Counted from the first letter of the stretch, positions 8,082 through 17,057 are shown. The stretch: 64,000 bases of DNA from Catenulispora sp. MAP5-51 (GCF_041261205.1 NZ_JBGCCH010000006.1:124001-188000); one strand, 5' to 3'. Translations and numbers: made by a program. The notes: generated by a model from the letters alone, not told the origin.

Positions 8082-8780
8082 ATGGCGGTGACCGACGAGG
8101 CGATCGAGAAGATCAAAGAGATGATCATCAAGGGCCGGCTGCGGCCCGGCGATCGCCTGCCCAAGGAGGCGGACCTGGCCGCTGAGCTGGGGCTTTCGCG
8201 CAGCTCGCTGCGGGAGGCGGTGCGGGCGCTGTCGCTGATCCACGTGCTGGACGTGCGGCAGGGCGACGGGACCTACGTCACCAGCCTGGAGCCGGCGCGG
8301 CTGCTGGAGGCGATGAGCTTCGTCGTCGACTTCCACCGGGACGACACGGTCCTGGAGTTCCTGGAGGTCCGCCGCATCCTGGAGCCGGCCGCCACCGCCA
8401 TGGCCGCGCAGCGCGTCACCGACGAGGAGGTGGCCGACCTGCGCGCGCATCTGGCGCTGATCGGCAACGCCCCGACGGTGGAGGACCTGGTGCGCAACGA
8501 CCTGGAGTTCCACAGCCGGATCGCGGCGTGCTCCCGGAACGTGGTGCTGGGCTCGCTGCTGGACAGCCTTTCGGGGCCGACCACGCGGGCGCGGGTCTGG
8601 CGCGGGCTGACGCAGGAGGGGGCGCTCACCCGGACGCTGATGGAGCACACGGCGATCCTGGACGCGCTGGCCGAGCGGGACTCCGAGGGCGCGCGGGCGT
8701 GGGCGACGATCCACATCGTGAGCATCGAGCAGTGGCTGCGGAACACCTTGAGCGAGAAGCGGTCGACGCAAGGGGGCTGA
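8082..8780 (+). CDS. FadR-subfamily GntR transcriptional regulator
   Basis: A 232-residue repressor or activator. Residues 1-70 form the GntR winged helix ('RPGDRLPKEADLAAELGLSR'), with an unusually short N-terminus. Residues about 85-215 form an all-helical FCD ligand domain, with the expected Asp/His metal-site residues in 'NDLEFHSRI', 'LMEHTAIL' and 'TIHIVSIEQWL'. FCD regulators commonly sense sugar acids or small organic acids, including lactate. Its position next to the ABC importer and the fuconate/lactate operon makes it the likely regulator of that island. A CACAAT box (8070-8075) lies six bases before the ATG, suggesting a leaderless mRNA. The effector is inferred. Confidence 0.92.
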   Translation: MAVTDEAIEKIKEMIIKGRLRPGDRLPKEADLAAELGLSRSSLREAVRALSLIHVLDVRQGDGTYVTSLEPARLLEAMSFVVDFHRDDTVLEFLEVRRILEPAATAMAAQRVTDEEVADLRAHLALIGNAPTVEDLVRNDLEFHSRIAACSRNVVLGSLLDSLSGPTTRARVWRGLTQEGALTRTLMEHTAILDALAERDSEGARAWATIHIVSIEQWLRNTLSEKRSTQGG

Positions 8781-8788
8781 GGGCTGAC

Positions 8789-9226
8789 ATGGGTTTGTTC
8801 CGCCGGCGGGAGCCGCGGGTCGGGGAAGTGGTGGACCGGCCGCCGGAGCCGTGGGACGACGACCCGGAGCCCGACTACGCGGCCGGAGTTCACGAGCTGA
8901 CCGTGCTCTCCGAAGGGGTCACGCTGGCCGAGCCGCTCAACTACCCGCGTGACGCGCGGCTGGTGCTCGCCGGCGCGACCGAGCCGTTCGGGCCCGGTCA
9001 GCTGCTCATGCTCGGCGGTCAGGGCTGGAGCACCTTCGAGATGGTGCAGGTCTGGGACGACGGCCAGGTTCCGCGACGGGAGTCGTGCCCGGTGTGGCGC
9101 CAACGACTCGGGAGCGCTTGCGCGTCCCATCCCGTGGGCACGCCGGTCACGCCGGTCACGCCGGTGACCGCGGAGAGCGGCCGGGTGCTGGTTCTGGTGG
9201 AACCAGAACCTGAACCAGAACCCTGA
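8789..9226 (+). CDS. Hypothetical protein with TPV and EP repeat tail
   Basis: A 145-residue protein of unrecognised family starting eight bases after the regulator stop codon, so probably co-transcribed with it. Residues 1-30 are charged and Pro/Asp-rich; a globular-looking stretch follows ('HELTVLSEGVTLAEPLNYPRD'). The C-terminus holds three 'VTP' repeats, coded by nine-base repeats, and an EPEPEPEP tail. It has no signal peptide or membrane helix. The 3' end doubles as a hairpin that may terminate transcription. Function unknown. Confidence 0.6.
   Translation: MGLFRRREPRVGEVVDRPPEPWDDDPEPDYAAGVHELTVLSEGVTLAEPLNYPRDARLVLAGATEPFGPGQLLMLGGQGWSTFEMVQVWDDGQVPRRESCPVWRQRLGSACASHPVGTPVTPVTPVTAESGRVLVLVEPEPEPEP
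9190..9210 (+). terminator. Hairpin inside the 3' end of the hypothetical gene
   Basis: GGTTCTGGT, loop GGA, ACCAGAACC: a perfect 9-bp stem lying within the last codons of the upstream gene, just before a convergent gene ending at 9241. A second ACCAGAACC copy follows at 9215. It could serve as a bidirectional transcription stop for the convergent pair; no T-run is present. Confidence 0.4.
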
Positions 9227-9240
9227 CCCGGCCGCCCCGC

Positions 9241-10278
9241 CTAGTCTTGCGCGGCGCCGGAGGTGTAGCGCGAGACGATCAGCGCCACCAGGATCACCAG
9301 GCCGTCGAAGAACTCGATGTCGTTCGCCGACACGTGGCCGAACACCAGCACGTTCTCGATCAACTTCAGCGTCAGCACGCCGGTGAGCGCGCCGAACAGG
9401 GAGCCGCGGCCGCCGTTCATGCTCACGCCGCCGATCACCGTCGCGGCGAACACCTTGAAGATCAGGCCGGTGCCCACACTGGCCGAGGCCGCGCCGAGGC
9501 GCCCGGTGTAGAGGATGCCGGCGAAGGCGGCGAGCATCGAGCCGATGATCAGGACGATCCAGACGGTGCGCTCCACGCGGATGCCGGCCGCCTTCGCGGC
9601 GCCCGGGTTGCCGCCGATCGCGTACAGGGCGCGGCCGTGGCGATACCAGCCGAGGACGGCAATACCGACGGCGAACAGGATTCCGCAGATCCAGACCGAC
9701 GCCGGTTGGCCGGCCCATTCGGTGTGGCCGAGGTAACTGAAGGAGGAGGGGACGGTGGTGATGGTCTGGCCGCCGTCGACGACGATCACCAGGCCGTGCA
9801 GCATCGTCAGCATGCCCAGGGTGACGACGAACCCGTTCAGGTTCATCTTCAGGATCAGGAAGCCGTTGATCGCCCCGACCACGGCCCCGACCAGCAGGCA
9901 GATCGGGATCGCCATCCACTCGGCGCCGAAGCCCAGGCCGTTGAAGCGGTTCCCGGACGTCGGCAGCACCATCCACAACGCGATCACCGGGGTCAGCGTC
10001 ACCGTCGACTCCAGCGACAGGTCCATGCGGCCGCTGATCAGGATCACCGCTTCGGCCAGGACCAGAACGCTGAGCTCGGTCGACTGCTGGAGCATCCCCA
10101 GGAAGTTGGCCGTGGTCAGGAAGTCCGGGGACTCGATGAACCCGATCAGAATCAGCAGCGCCATCGCCGGCAGCAGCGAGAACTCGCGGAGCCAGCCGGT
10201 GCCGGGGCGGCGGAACCACGCCGCGGTCTCGGCCGGGGCGGTTTCGGCCGCGTCGGACATCGTCGTGGCCTCACTCAT
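9241..10278 (-). CDS. Sugar ABC transporter permease (RbsC/BPD_transp_2 type)
   Basis: A 345-residue membrane permease with about ten hydrophobic segments after a 30-residue polar N-terminus. It matches the ribose/xylose-class permeases: 'LLPAMALLILIGFIESPDFLT' at the first helix and the loop 'AILISGRMDLS'-like motif ('AVILISGRMDLSLEST') typical of carbohydrate uptake transporter 2 permeases. Its start overlaps the end of the ATPase gene by eight bases, so the two are translationally coupled. With the ATPase and binding protein upstream it forms a complete importer, most likely for L-fucose or another substrate of the neighbouring catabolic operon (inference from context). Confidence 0.93.
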   Translation of the reverse strand: MSEATTMSDAAETAPAETAAWFRRPGTGWLREFSLLPAMALLILIGFIESPDFLTTANFLGMLQQSTELSVLVLAEAVILISGRMDLSLESTVTLTPVIALWMVLPTSGNRFNGLGFGAEWMAIPICLLVGAVVGAINGFLILKMNLNGFVVTLGMLTMLHGLVIVVDGGQTITTVPSSFSYLGHTEWAGQPASVWICGILFAVGIAVLGWYRHGRALYAIGGNPGAAKAAGIRVERTVWIVLIIGSMLAAFAGILYTGRLGAASASVGTGLIFKVFAATVIGGVSMNGGRGSLFGALTGVLTLKLIENVLVFGHVSANDIEFFDGLVILVALIVSRYTSGAAQD

Positions 10279-11833
10279 GGCCGGACCCTTCCATCTCGTT
10301 CAGTCCTTCGATAGCGGCGATGAGGTCGTTGTCGCCCCAGCCGGCCGGGAACTCCGCGACGACCGCGCCCTTGAACATCACCAGTACCCGGTGCGCGATC
10401 CGCAGGTCGTCCAGCTCGTCGGAGACCAGCAGGGCGCCGCAGCCCTTGTCGGCGGCCTGGCGCACGGTGCCCAGCAGCGACTCCTTCGACTTCACGTCCA
10501 CGCCGGCGGTCGGCCGGATCAGCACCAGCGCTTTCGGGGAGTTCGCCAGCGCACGGCCCATCACCACCTTCTGCTGGTTGCCGCCGGACAGGGCGCCGAC
10601 TGGCTGGTCGGGTCCCTCGGCCTTGACGTCCAGCCGCTCCATCAGGGCACTGCCGGCGCTGCGGAGCGAGTCATGGGTGAAGAATCCGTGGCTGCCCAGG
10701 CGATCCATGGCGGTGAGCGTGATGTTCTCCGCGATCGGCCGCATGGGGACCACCCCTTGCGCGTGCCGGTCTTCCGGGACGAAGCCGAGCCCGGCGTGCA
10801 GCGCGGCCGGCACGCTGCCGGTCCGCACCCCGCGTCCGGCGACCGTCACGGTCCCGGCGGTCGGCCGGTGCAGTCCGGCGACCGTCTCGCCGAGCGCCAC
10901 GACGCCGGAGCCGCCCGCGCCGGCCAGGCCGACGATCTCGCCCTCGCCGACGGTGACCGAGAAGTCCTCGTAGGCGCCGGGCAGGGTCAGGGCCTTGATC
11001 TCCAGCGCCGGGGTCGACGTCTCGGCCGGTGGTGAGTACGTCGCGACCTCGGCGCCGAACGTGGCCCGCTCCGAGCGGTCCTCGCCGGTCATCGCCTCGA
11101 TCAGGGCCTCCTTGTCCAGGCCGGCGACCGGCGCGGTGAGGATGTGCCGGGCGTCGCGGTAGACCGTGACGCTCTGGCAGACCTCGTACACCTCGGATAG
11201 ATGGTGCGAGATGAACAGGAACGCGACGCCCGACTCCTGCAGGCGCCGCAGCCGGTCGAAGAGCCCTGCGATCTTCGCGCCGTCCAGCTGCGCGGTGGGC
11301 TCGTCGAGGATGATGAACTTGGCCCCGAACGACAGCGCGCGGGCGATCTCCAGCACCTGCCGCTGGTCCACGGCCAGCGTCGAGGCGGCCGCGGCCGGGT
11401 CCACGTCGATCTCGTACTCGGCCAGCAGGTCGGCCGCCCGGCCGCGCAGCGCCTTCCAGCTGATCCGGCGCAGCCCGTCGGACTGCCGGTTCAGGAACAG
11501 GTTCTCGGCCACCGACAGGGTCGGGATGATCGTCGACTTCTGATAGACGCAGGCGACCCGCGCCTGCCAGGCCGCGCGGTCGGACAGCGCCGGCGCGGCC
11601 TCGCCGTCGAACAGGATCCGCCCGCCGTCCGGCCGGGCCAGCCCGGTCAGCAGCGAGACCAGCGTCGACTTGCCGGCGCCGTTGCGCCCGACGAGCGCGT
11701 GCGCCTCGCCGGGGGCCACGGAGATGTCGACGTCGATCAGCGCGCGGGTGGCGCCGAAGCTCTTGGACACGGCGATCGCCGTGGCGACGGGGCGGCCGGT
11801 GGTGCCGGCCGCCCTCAGGTCGTGCGTCGTCAT
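10271..11833 (-). CDS. Sugar ABC transporter ATP-binding protein (RbsA/MglA type)
   Basis: A 520-residue double nucleotide-binding-domain ATPase of the carbohydrate uptake 2 class. The first domain has a full Walker A, GRNGAGKST, at 49-57, the Walker B 'FIILDEPTA' and the family's degenerate signature 'TLAVDQRQVLEIARAL'. The second domain has the usual degenerate P-loop (GAGGSGVVA) and a clear 'LSGGNQQKVVMGRAL' signature. It powers import through the permease encoded just downstream and sits eight bases after the binding-protein gene. One fused ATPase serving a homodimeric permease is the normal family arrangement. Confidence 0.94.
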   Translation of the reverse strand: MTTHDLRAAGTTGRPVATAIAVSKSFGATRALIDVDISVAPGEAHALVGRNGAGKSTLVSLLTGLARPDGGRILFDGEAAPALSDRAAWQARVACVYQKSTIIPTLSVAENLFLNRQSDGLRRISWKALRGRAADLLAEYEIDVDPAAAASTLAVDQRQVLEIARALSFGAKFIILDEPTAQLDGAKIAGLFDRLRRLQESGVAFLFISHHLSEVYEVCQSVTVYRDARHILTAPVAGLDKEALIEAMTGEDRSERATFGAEVATYSPPAETSTPALEIKALTLPGAYEDFSVTVGEGEIVGLAGAGGSGVVALGETVAGLHRPTAGTVTVAGRGVRTGSVPAALHAGLGFVPEDRHAQGVVPMRPIAENITLTAMDRLGSHGFFTHDSLRSAGSALMERLDVKAEGPDQPVGALSGGNQQKVVMGRALANSPKALVLIRPTAGVDVKSKESLLGTVRQAADKGCGALLVSDELDDLRIAHRVLVMFKGAVVAEFPAGWGDNDLIAAIEGLNEMEGSGHE

Positions 11834-11840
11834 CGCGGGA

Positions 11841-12881
11841 TCACTTGCCTACCTGGTTGCCCCACAACGACGGATCGTCGACGTTCGCCGCGGTCACCAG
11901 CGGTGCCGGCAACTGGTCCTCCAGGCCGTTGGGCAGCTGGATGATCGTGGAGCCGTGGTCGGTCGGGCCGGGGGAGAAGGTCTTGCCCTCGGCGGCGGCC
12001 TGGGCGTAGAAGAGCCCGTACTTGGCGTAGAGGTCCGCCGGCTGGGAGACCGTGGCGTCGATCTGGCCGGCCTTGATGGCCTGGAACTCGGCCGGGATGC
12101 CGTCGTTGGAGACGATGAAGATGTGCTTGGGATCGGTCGGCGGGACCAGGAGGTTCTTCTGCTGGAGCAGGGACAGCGTCGGCGCCAGGAAGACGCCGCC
12201 AGCCTGCATGTAGATGCCGTTGATGGTGCCGGCGTTCAGCGCGTCCTGCAGCTTCGCGGCTGCGACGTCGCCTGCCCAGTTCGTGGCCTCGGCCTCGACC
12301 TTGATGTTCGGATAGTTCTTGCTCATGCAGTCGCCGAAGGCCTGCGAGCGGTCGCGGCCGTTGATGGAGGTCAGGTCGCCCTCGAACTCCACGACGGTGC
12401 CGGTGCCCTTGAGTTTGTCGCCGAGGAACTGGCAGGCCTTGGTGCCGTACGCCTTGTTGTCGGCGCGCACGACCATGTAGACCTTGCCCTTGTCCGGGCG
12501 GGTGTCGACGCTGACCACCGAGATGTTCTTGCTCGCCAGGTCGTCCAGGGTGCTGGCGATCGCGCCGGTGTCCTGCGGGGCCATCAGGATGACCTTGGCG
12601 CCCTGGCCCTCCAGGGCCGTGACGTTGGCGATCAGCGCGTCGATCTTGTTGTTGGAGTTCGTCGGCGGCAGGGCGTTGAGGGAGCCCGACTTGATGTCCG
12701 AGTTCACGTACTTGGCATAGCTGTTCCAGAAGTCGGAGTCCGACCTGGGGAAGTCGATGCCTATCTTCTTGCCGCCGGAGGCCGACTTGGAGCCGCCGCG
12801 CCCGCAGGCGGCGGCGCTCAGGCCGAGCGCCACGACGGCCGTGAGGGCCAGAACTGTTCTCGACGTACGGTGCAGCCTCAT
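11841..12881 (-). CDS. Sugar ABC transporter substrate-binding lipoprotein
   Basis: A 346-residue lipoprotein. The signal peptide ends in the lipobox LSAAAC, with lipidated Cys26. The mature protein is a type I periplasmic-binding fold (PF13407-like): 'KIGIDFPRSDSDFWNSY', 'VILMAPQDTGAIASTLDDLA' and 'VSVDTRPDKGKVYMVV' are characteristic of ribose-family binding proteins. It is the first gene of the minus-strand importer operon and diverges from the fuconate catabolic operon across 232 bases, so both operons can be controlled from one intergenic region. The ligand is inferred to be L-fucose or a related 6-deoxy sugar or sugar acid. Confidence 0.92.
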   Translation of the reverse strand: MRLHRTSRTVLALTAVVALGLSAAACGRGGSKSASGGKKIGIDFPRSDSDFWNSYAKYVNSDIKSGSLNALPPTNSNNKIDALIANVTALEGQGAKVILMAPQDTGAIASTLDDLASKNISVVSVDTRPDKGKVYMVVRADNKAYGTKACQFLGDKLKGTGTVVEFEGDLTSINGRDRSQAFGDCMSKNYPNIKVEAEATNWAGDVAAAKLQDALNAGTINGIYMQAGGVFLAPTLSLLQQKNLLVPPTDPKHIFIVSNDGIPAEFQAIKAGQIDATVSQPADLYAKYGLFYAQAAAEGKTFSPGPTDHGSTIIQLPNGLEDQLPAPLVTAANVDDPSLWGNQVGK

Positions 12882-12944
12882 GTCGTCCTCGCTGGTGAGG
12901 GTGTGCGGGGGGAGAGTGTGGTCTGTATCACGTGCCGTTCAGTC

Positions 12945-13097
12945 ATCCGATGTATAGCCGGAGGATCGAGGCCTGTAAAGACTGTGGAACGCAATCGTTA
13001 CGCCGGTTTACTAGATCCAATCGAAGAATAGGCAGGCCGACCCCGGTCCGCGGATCGAGAAGGATCTTGATTCCCTTGACGATAGATCCGATGTTTG
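12945..13097. promoter_or_regulatory. Operator-like word repeated three times in the divergent control region
   Basis: Three related words occur 67 and 71 bases apart between the importer and catabolic operons: TCATCCGATGTATAGCC starting at 12943, TAGATCCAATCGAAG at 13012-13026 and TAGATCCGATGTTTG at 13083-13097. The last lies in the spacer between the -35 and -10 boxes of the catabolic promoter, the position expected for a repressor site; the first lies 64 bases upstream of the binding-protein start. The neighbouring FadR-type regulator is the obvious candidate binder (inference). The words are not clean palindromes. Confidence 0.4.
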
Positions 13098-13105
13098 CCT
13101 AGAGT
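13076..13105 (+). promoter_or_regulatory. Promoter of the fuconate/lactate operon, leaderless
   Basis: TTGACG (-35, 13076-13081), an 18-base spacer and TAGAGT (-10, 13100-13105) make a good housekeeping-type promoter. Transcription would start about 13112-13114, where the GTG start codon of the FAH gene lies (13114). There is no room for a ribosome-binding site, so the mRNA is predicted to be leaderless. An operator-like word sits in the spacer. Confidence 0.6.
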
Positions 13106-13113
13106 CCCGGAGC

Positions 13114-13974
13114 GTGAGACTCCTCCGCTTGGGCGAGCCCGGCCGCGAGCGCCCTGTGCTGCTCGCCGCCGACGGCCGCCACTTCGACCTGACCGGTGTC
13201 ATCGGCGACCTGGACCGCGCGTTCTGGCTGGAGCGGGGTGCGGACGCGGTCCGCGCCGCGGCCCAGGCCCGCACGCTGCCCGAGATCCCGGCCGCCGAGG
13301 TGGCGGGACTGCGCGTGGGCGCGGCCGTCGCGCGGCCGGGCAAGGTGGTGTGCATCGGGCTGAACTACCGCGACCACGCCGAGGAGACCGGCGCCGCGAT
13401 CCCGCCGCGGCCGGTGGTCTTCATGAAGGACCCGTACACGGTCGTCGGCCCGAACGACGACATCCTCATCCCGCGCGGCTCGGTGAAGACCGACTGGGAG
13501 GTGGAGCTGGCCGTCGTGATCGGCGCGCGGGCCCGCTACCTGGACTCGCACGAGGCGGCCCTCGGCGTCATCGGCGGCTTCGCGGTCAGCAACGACGTCT
13601 CCGAGCGCGAGTTCCAGCTGGAGCGCTCGGGGCAGTGGGACCTGGGCAAGTCGTGCGAGGCGTTCAACCCGCTCGGGCCGTATCTGGTGACGGCCGAGGA
13701 GGTCGGCGACTTCCAGAAGCTGGGCCTGCGCCTGAGCGTCAACGGCGAGCAGCGGCAGGACGGCAACACCGAGAACATGATCTTCGGGGTGGCCGAGGTG
13801 ATCCACTACCTGTCCCAGCACATGGTGCTGGAGCCGGGCGACGTCATCAACACCGGGACGCCGGCCGGCGTGGCGCTCGGCATGGCCGGCCAGCCCTACC
13901 TGCGGGCCGGCGACGTGGTCGAGCTGGAGATCGACGGTCTGGGGTCGCAGCGCTCGAATCTGGTCCGGGCATGA
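13114..13974 (+). CDS. FAH-family hydrolase, probable 2,4-diketo-3-deoxy-L-fuconate hydrolase
   Basis: A 286-residue fumarylacetoacetate-hydrolase-fold enzyme. The catalytic core begins near residue 75: '[15 protein letters not shown]' (His88), the metal ligands Glu129 and Glu131 in '[10 protein letters not shown]', and Asp161 in 'VSNDVSERE'. In the non-phosphorylative L-fucose route a FAH enzyme cleaves 2,4-diketo-3-deoxy-L-fuconate to pyruvate and L-lactate, and the next three genes supply the earlier steps. The GTG start at 13114 directly follows the promoter, giving a leaderless message. It overlaps the next gene by four bases (ATGA). The FAH family also includes acylpyruvases and other 2,4-diketo acid hydrolases, so the exact substrate rests on context. 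Confidence 0.85.
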   Translation: MRLLRLGEPGRERPVLLAADGRHFDLTGVIGDLDRAFWLERGADAVRAAAQARTLPEIPAAEVAGLRVGAAVARPGKVVCIGLNYRDHAEETGAAIPPRPVVFMKDPYTVVGPNDDILIPRGSVKTDWEVELAVVIGARARYLDSHEAALGVIGGFAVSNDVSEREFQLERSGQWDLGKSCEAFNPLGPYLVTAEEVGDFQKLGLRLSVNGEQRQDGNTENMIFGVAEVIHYLSQHMVLEPGDVINTGTPAGVALGMAGQPYLRAGDVVELEIDGLGSQRSNLVRA

Positions 13975-15284
13975 GCCGGATCGTCTCGGTCGAGACCTTC
14001 GACGTCCGCTTCCCGACCTCGCGCGAGCTCGACGGCTCGGACGCGATGAATCCGGACCCTGATTACTCCGCGGCGTACCTGGTCCTGCGCACCGACGCCG
14101 AGGACGGGTTGTCCGGCCACGGCTTCACCTTCACCATCGGCCGCGGCAACGACGTGCAGGTGGCGGCGATCGAGGCGCTGCGCGAGCACGTCGTCGGGCT
14201 GGACGTCGAGGCGGTCTGCGCCGACCCGGGCATCGTCAACCGGGCCCTGATCGGCGACAGCCAGCTGCGGTGGCTGGGGCCCGAGAAGGGCGTCATGCAC
14301 ATGGCGATCGGCGCCGTCGTCAACGCGGTCTGGGACCTGGCGGCCAAGCGCGCCGGCGTCCCGCTGTGGAAGCTGCTGGCCGACGCGGACCCCGAATGGC
14401 TCCTCTCACAGGTCGACTTCCGTTACCTCACCGACGCTTTGACCGCCGAGGAAGCGCTGGAGTTGTTGCGGCGCGGCAAGAGTGGGGCGGCTGAGCGGGA
14501 GACACAACTGCGCGCCGAGGGCTATCCCGCCTACACGACCTCGCCGGGCTGGCTCGGCTACTCCGACGAGAAGCTGACCCGGCTGGCGCACGAGGCGGTG
14601 GCCGCCGGCTTCCGGCAGATCAAGCTGAAGGTCGGCGCGGATCTGGCCGACGACGTCCGGCGCTGCCGGGCCGCGCGCGCCGCGGTCGGCCCGGACATCC
14701 GCATGGCGATCGACGCCAACCAGCGATGGAACGTCGGCGAGGCGATCGAGTGGGTCAAGGCGCTGGCCGAGTTCGACGTGTACTGGATCGAGGAGCCGAC
14801 CTCGCCGGACGACGTCCTCGGGCACGCCGCGATCCGGGCCGCCGTCGCGCCGGTGAAGGTGGCGACCGGGGAGCACGTGCAGAACCGGATCGTGTTCAAG
14901 CAGCTGCTGCAGGCCGGGGCGATCGACTTCGTGCAGCTGGACGCGGCGCGGGTCGGCGGGGTCAACGAGAACCTGGCGATCCTGTTGCTGGCGGCCAAGT
15001 TCGGGGTGCCGGTCTGTCCGCACGCCGGCGGGGTCGGCCTGTGCGAACTGGTCCAGCACCTGTCGATGTTCGACTTCGTGGCGCTGTCGGGCACGCGCCA
15101 GGACCGGGTCGTGGAGTACGTCGACCACTTGCACGAGCACTTCGTGACGCCGACGGTGGTGACCGGAGGGGCGTATCAGGCCCCGATCGTGCCGGGCTTC
15201 TGCGCCGAGATGTTTCCGGCGACGCTGGAAGCGTATTCGTTCCCCGACGGCTCGTTCTGGCGCGCGGACCGAGGAGAGGTGTGA
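13971..15284 (+). CDS. fucD: L-fuconate dehydratase (enolase superfamily)
   Basis: A 437-residue enolase-superfamily enzyme converting L-fuconate to 2-keto-3-deoxy-L-fuconate. Every functional residue of the characterised Xanthomonas campestris FucD falls at the same number: Lys218 and Lys220 (KLK), metal ligands Asp248, Glu274 and Glu301, then Asp324 and His351 of the catalytic dyad. The N-terminal capping segment '[20 protein letters not shown]' is also diagnostic of FucD rather than of rhamnonate or mandelate enzymes. The ATG at 13971 overlaps the previous stop codon, so translation is coupled. This is the best-supported functional assignment in the island and fixes the pathway as fucose-type. 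Confidence 0.95.
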   Translation: MSRIVSVETFDVRFPTSRELDGSDAMNPDPDYSAAYLVLRTDAEDGLSGHGFTFTIGRGNDVQVAAIEALREHVVGLDVEAVCADPGIVNRALIGDSQLRWLGPEKGVMHMAIGAVVNAVWDLAAKRAGVPLWKLLADADPEWLLSQVDFRYLTDALTAEEALELLRRGKSGAAERETQLRAEGYPAYTTSPGWLGYSDEKLTRLAHEAVAAGFRQIKLKVGADLADDVRRCRAARAAVGPDIRMAIDANQRWNVGEAIEWVKALAEFDVYWIEEPTSPDDVLGHAAIRAAVAPVKVATGEHVQNRIVFKQLLQAGAIDFVQLDAARVGGVNENLAILLLAAKFGVPVCPHAGGVGLCELVQHLSMFDFVALSGTRQDRVVEYVDHLHEHFVTPTVVTGGAYQAPIVPGFCAEMFPATLEAYSFPDGSFWRADRGEV

Positions 15285-15291
15285 GGCGGAC

Positions 15292-16059
15292 ATGCAGGAC
15301 ATGCGGGACTTCGAAGGGCTGAAGGCGGTCGTCACCGGCGGCGGCTCGGGCATCGGCGCGGCCACCGCGCGGCTGCTGGCCAACCGCGGGGCGGCGGTGG
15401 CGGTGCTGGACCTGGACCCGGCGGCGGCGGTCTCGGCCGGGCTGCACGGGTTCCGGGCGGACGTCTCCGACGACGCCTCGGTGCGCACGGCCGTCGCGGC
15501 CGCGACGGAGGCGCTCGGCGGCCTGGACGTGCTGGTGAACAACGCCGGCATCGGCGCCGCGGGCACGGTCGAGGACAACCCCGACGAGCAGTGGATGAAG
15601 GTCTACGACGTGAACGTGGTCGGCATGGTGCGGGTGACCCGTGCTTCGCTGCCGGCCCTGCGCGCGTCGCGGCACGCCGCGATCGTGAACACCTGCTCGA
15701 TCGCCGCGACCGCCGGCCTGCCGCAGCGCGCGCTTTACTCGGCGACGAAGGGTGCGGTGCTCTCGCTGACTCTGGCGATGGCCGCGGACCATGTGCGCGA
15801 GGGCATCAGGGTGAACTGCGTGAACCCGGGCACCGCCGACACCCCGTGGGTCGGCCGTCTGCTGGACGCCGCGGACGACCCGGAGGCCGAGCGCGCGGCC
15901 CTGGAGGCACGGCAGCCGATGGGGCGGCTGGTGTCGGCGGACGAGGTCGCGGCGGCGATCGCGTACCTGGCCTCGCCGACGGCGGCCTCGGTGACCGGGA
16001 CCGCACTCGCCGTGGACGGCGGAATGGCCGGATTGCGCCTCCGTCCCGTGGGACAGTGA
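15292..16059 (+). CDS. SDR oxidoreductase, probable 2-keto-3-deoxy-L-fuconate 4-dehydrogenase
   Basis: A 255-residue classical short-chain dehydrogenase. It has the nucleotide-binding motif TGGGSGIG at 15-22, 'NNAG' at 83-86, and the catalytic Ser136, Tyr149 and Lys153. Asp40 at the end of the second strand favours NAD(H). In the pathway it would oxidise the 4-hydroxyl of 2-keto-3-deoxy-L-fuconate, making the substrate of the FAH hydrolase. It begins eight bases after fucD; an in-frame ATG at 15301 is an alternative start. An L-fucose dehydrogenase of the same fold is the other possibility, but the downstream aldo/keto reductase can fill that role. Confidence 0.88.
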   Translation: MQDMRDFEGLKAVVTGGGSGIGAATARLLANRGAAVAVLDLDPAAAVSAGLHGFRADVSDDASVRTAVAAATEALGGLDVLVNNAGIGAAGTVEDNPDEQWMKVYDVNVVGMVRVTRASLPALRASRHAAIVNTCSIAATAGLPQRALYSATKGAVLSLTLAMAADHVREGIRVNCVNPGTADTPWVGRLLDAADDPEAERAALEARQPMGRLVSADEVAAAIAYLASPTAASVTGTALAVDGGMAGLRLRPVGQ

Positions 16060-16063
16060 AGCC

Positions 16064-16999
16064 ATGGCAAACACCATCGGCCGGGGTGTCCGGCTGACTG
16101 ATCTGGCCTTCGGCGCCGCGGCCATCGGCAACCTGTTCACCGCGGTCACGGACCAGGACGCGCGGGCGACCGTCGATGCCGCGTGGGACGCGGGCATCCG
16201 CGTGTTCGACACCGCGCCGCACTACGGGCTCGGCCTGTCGGAGCGGCGGCTCGGCGCGGCGTTGCGGGAGCGGCCGCGGGACGAATTCGTGGTGTCGACC
16301 AAGGTCGGGCGGATCCTGGAGCCGGTGCCGGCGGCCGATCAGGTCGGCGAGGACCCGGACGGGTTCGCGGTCCCGGCGGCGTTCCGGCGGGTGTGGGACT
16401 TCTCCGGGGACGGCGTGCGCCGCTCGATCGAGGACAGTCTCGAACGCCTGGGCTTGGATCGCGTCGACAGTGTCCTGATCCACGACCCCGACCAGTACGA
16501 GGAGCAGGCCATCGGCGAGGCGTTCCCCGCCTTGGCGAAGCTGCGCTCCGAGGGCGTGATCGGCGCGATCGGCGTCGGCATGAACCAGACCCGGATTCCC
16601 CAGCGCTTCGTGCGGGACACGGACATCGACTACGTCCTGCTCGCCGGCCGCTACACGCTGCTCGACCAATCCGGTGCGGAGCTGCTCGACGAAGCGGCTG
16701 AGCGCGGTGTCGGCATCATGATCGGAGGCGTGTTCAACTCCGGCCTGCTGGTCGATCCGCAGCCCAGCTCGACCTACAACTACCTGACCGTGCCGCCGGA
16801 GATCCTGAACGCGGCGTTGCGGCTCAAGGGAATCTGCGAGCGGCACGGAGTTCCGCTGCGGGCCGCGGCGCTCCAGTTCCCGCACCGCCATCGGGCGGTG
16901 AGGTCGGTGCTGATCGGTGCGCGGTCGCCGGAGGAGGCGCGGGACTGCGTCGAGATGGCGCGGCTGCCTGTTCCCGACGCGTTGTGGGCGGAGATCTGA
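16064..16999 (+). CDS. Aldo/keto reductase, probable L-fucose (aldose) 1-dehydrogenase
   Basis: A 311-residue aldo/keto reductase with the complete catalytic tetrad Asp49, Tyr54, Lys80 and His140 ('FDTAPHYG', 'VSTKVG', 'LIHDPD'). Its sequence resembles the D-threo-aldose 1-dehydrogenase/L-fucose dehydrogenase branch, which oxidises L-fucose to L-fuconolactone, the entry step of this operon. It starts four bases after the SDR gene. No lactonase gene is visible in the operon; the lactone may open spontaneously or use a lactonase encoded elsewhere. The stop codon lies inside the first unit of an 18-bp tandem repeat leading into lutA. Confidence 0.88.
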   Translation: MANTIGRGVRLTDLAFGAAAIGNLFTAVTDQDARATVDAAWDAGIRVFDTAPHYGLGLSERRLGAALRERPRDEFVVSTKVGRILEPVPAADQVGEDPDGFAVPAAFRRVWDFSGDGVRRSIEDSLERLGLDRVDSVLIHDPDQYEEQAIGEAFPALAKLRSEGVIGAIGVGMNQTRIPQRFVRDTDIDYVLLAGRYTLLDQSGAELLDEAAERGVGIMIGGVFNSGLLVDPQPSSTYNYLTVPPEILNAALRLKGICERHGVPLRAAALQFPHRHRAVRSVLIGARSPEEARDCVEMARLPVPDALWAEI

Positions 17000-17057
17000 G
17001 ATGGGGCACAGATCTGAGATGGGGCACAGATCTGAGATGGGGCACAGATCTGAGATG
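16992..17057 (+). repeat. 18-bp tandem repeat spanning the lutA start
   Basis: Three full copies of AGATCTGAGATGGGGCAC (16992-17009, 17010-17027, 17028-17045) and a 12-base partial copy. The period is six codons, so lutA gains in-frame ATG codons at 17001, 17019 and 17037 before the conserved start at 17055; each extra unit would add Met-Gly-His-Arg-Ser-Glu. The first unit contains the stop codon of the preceding gene. Copy-number change here would alter spacing or the N-terminus without breaking the frame. Confidence 0.9.
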
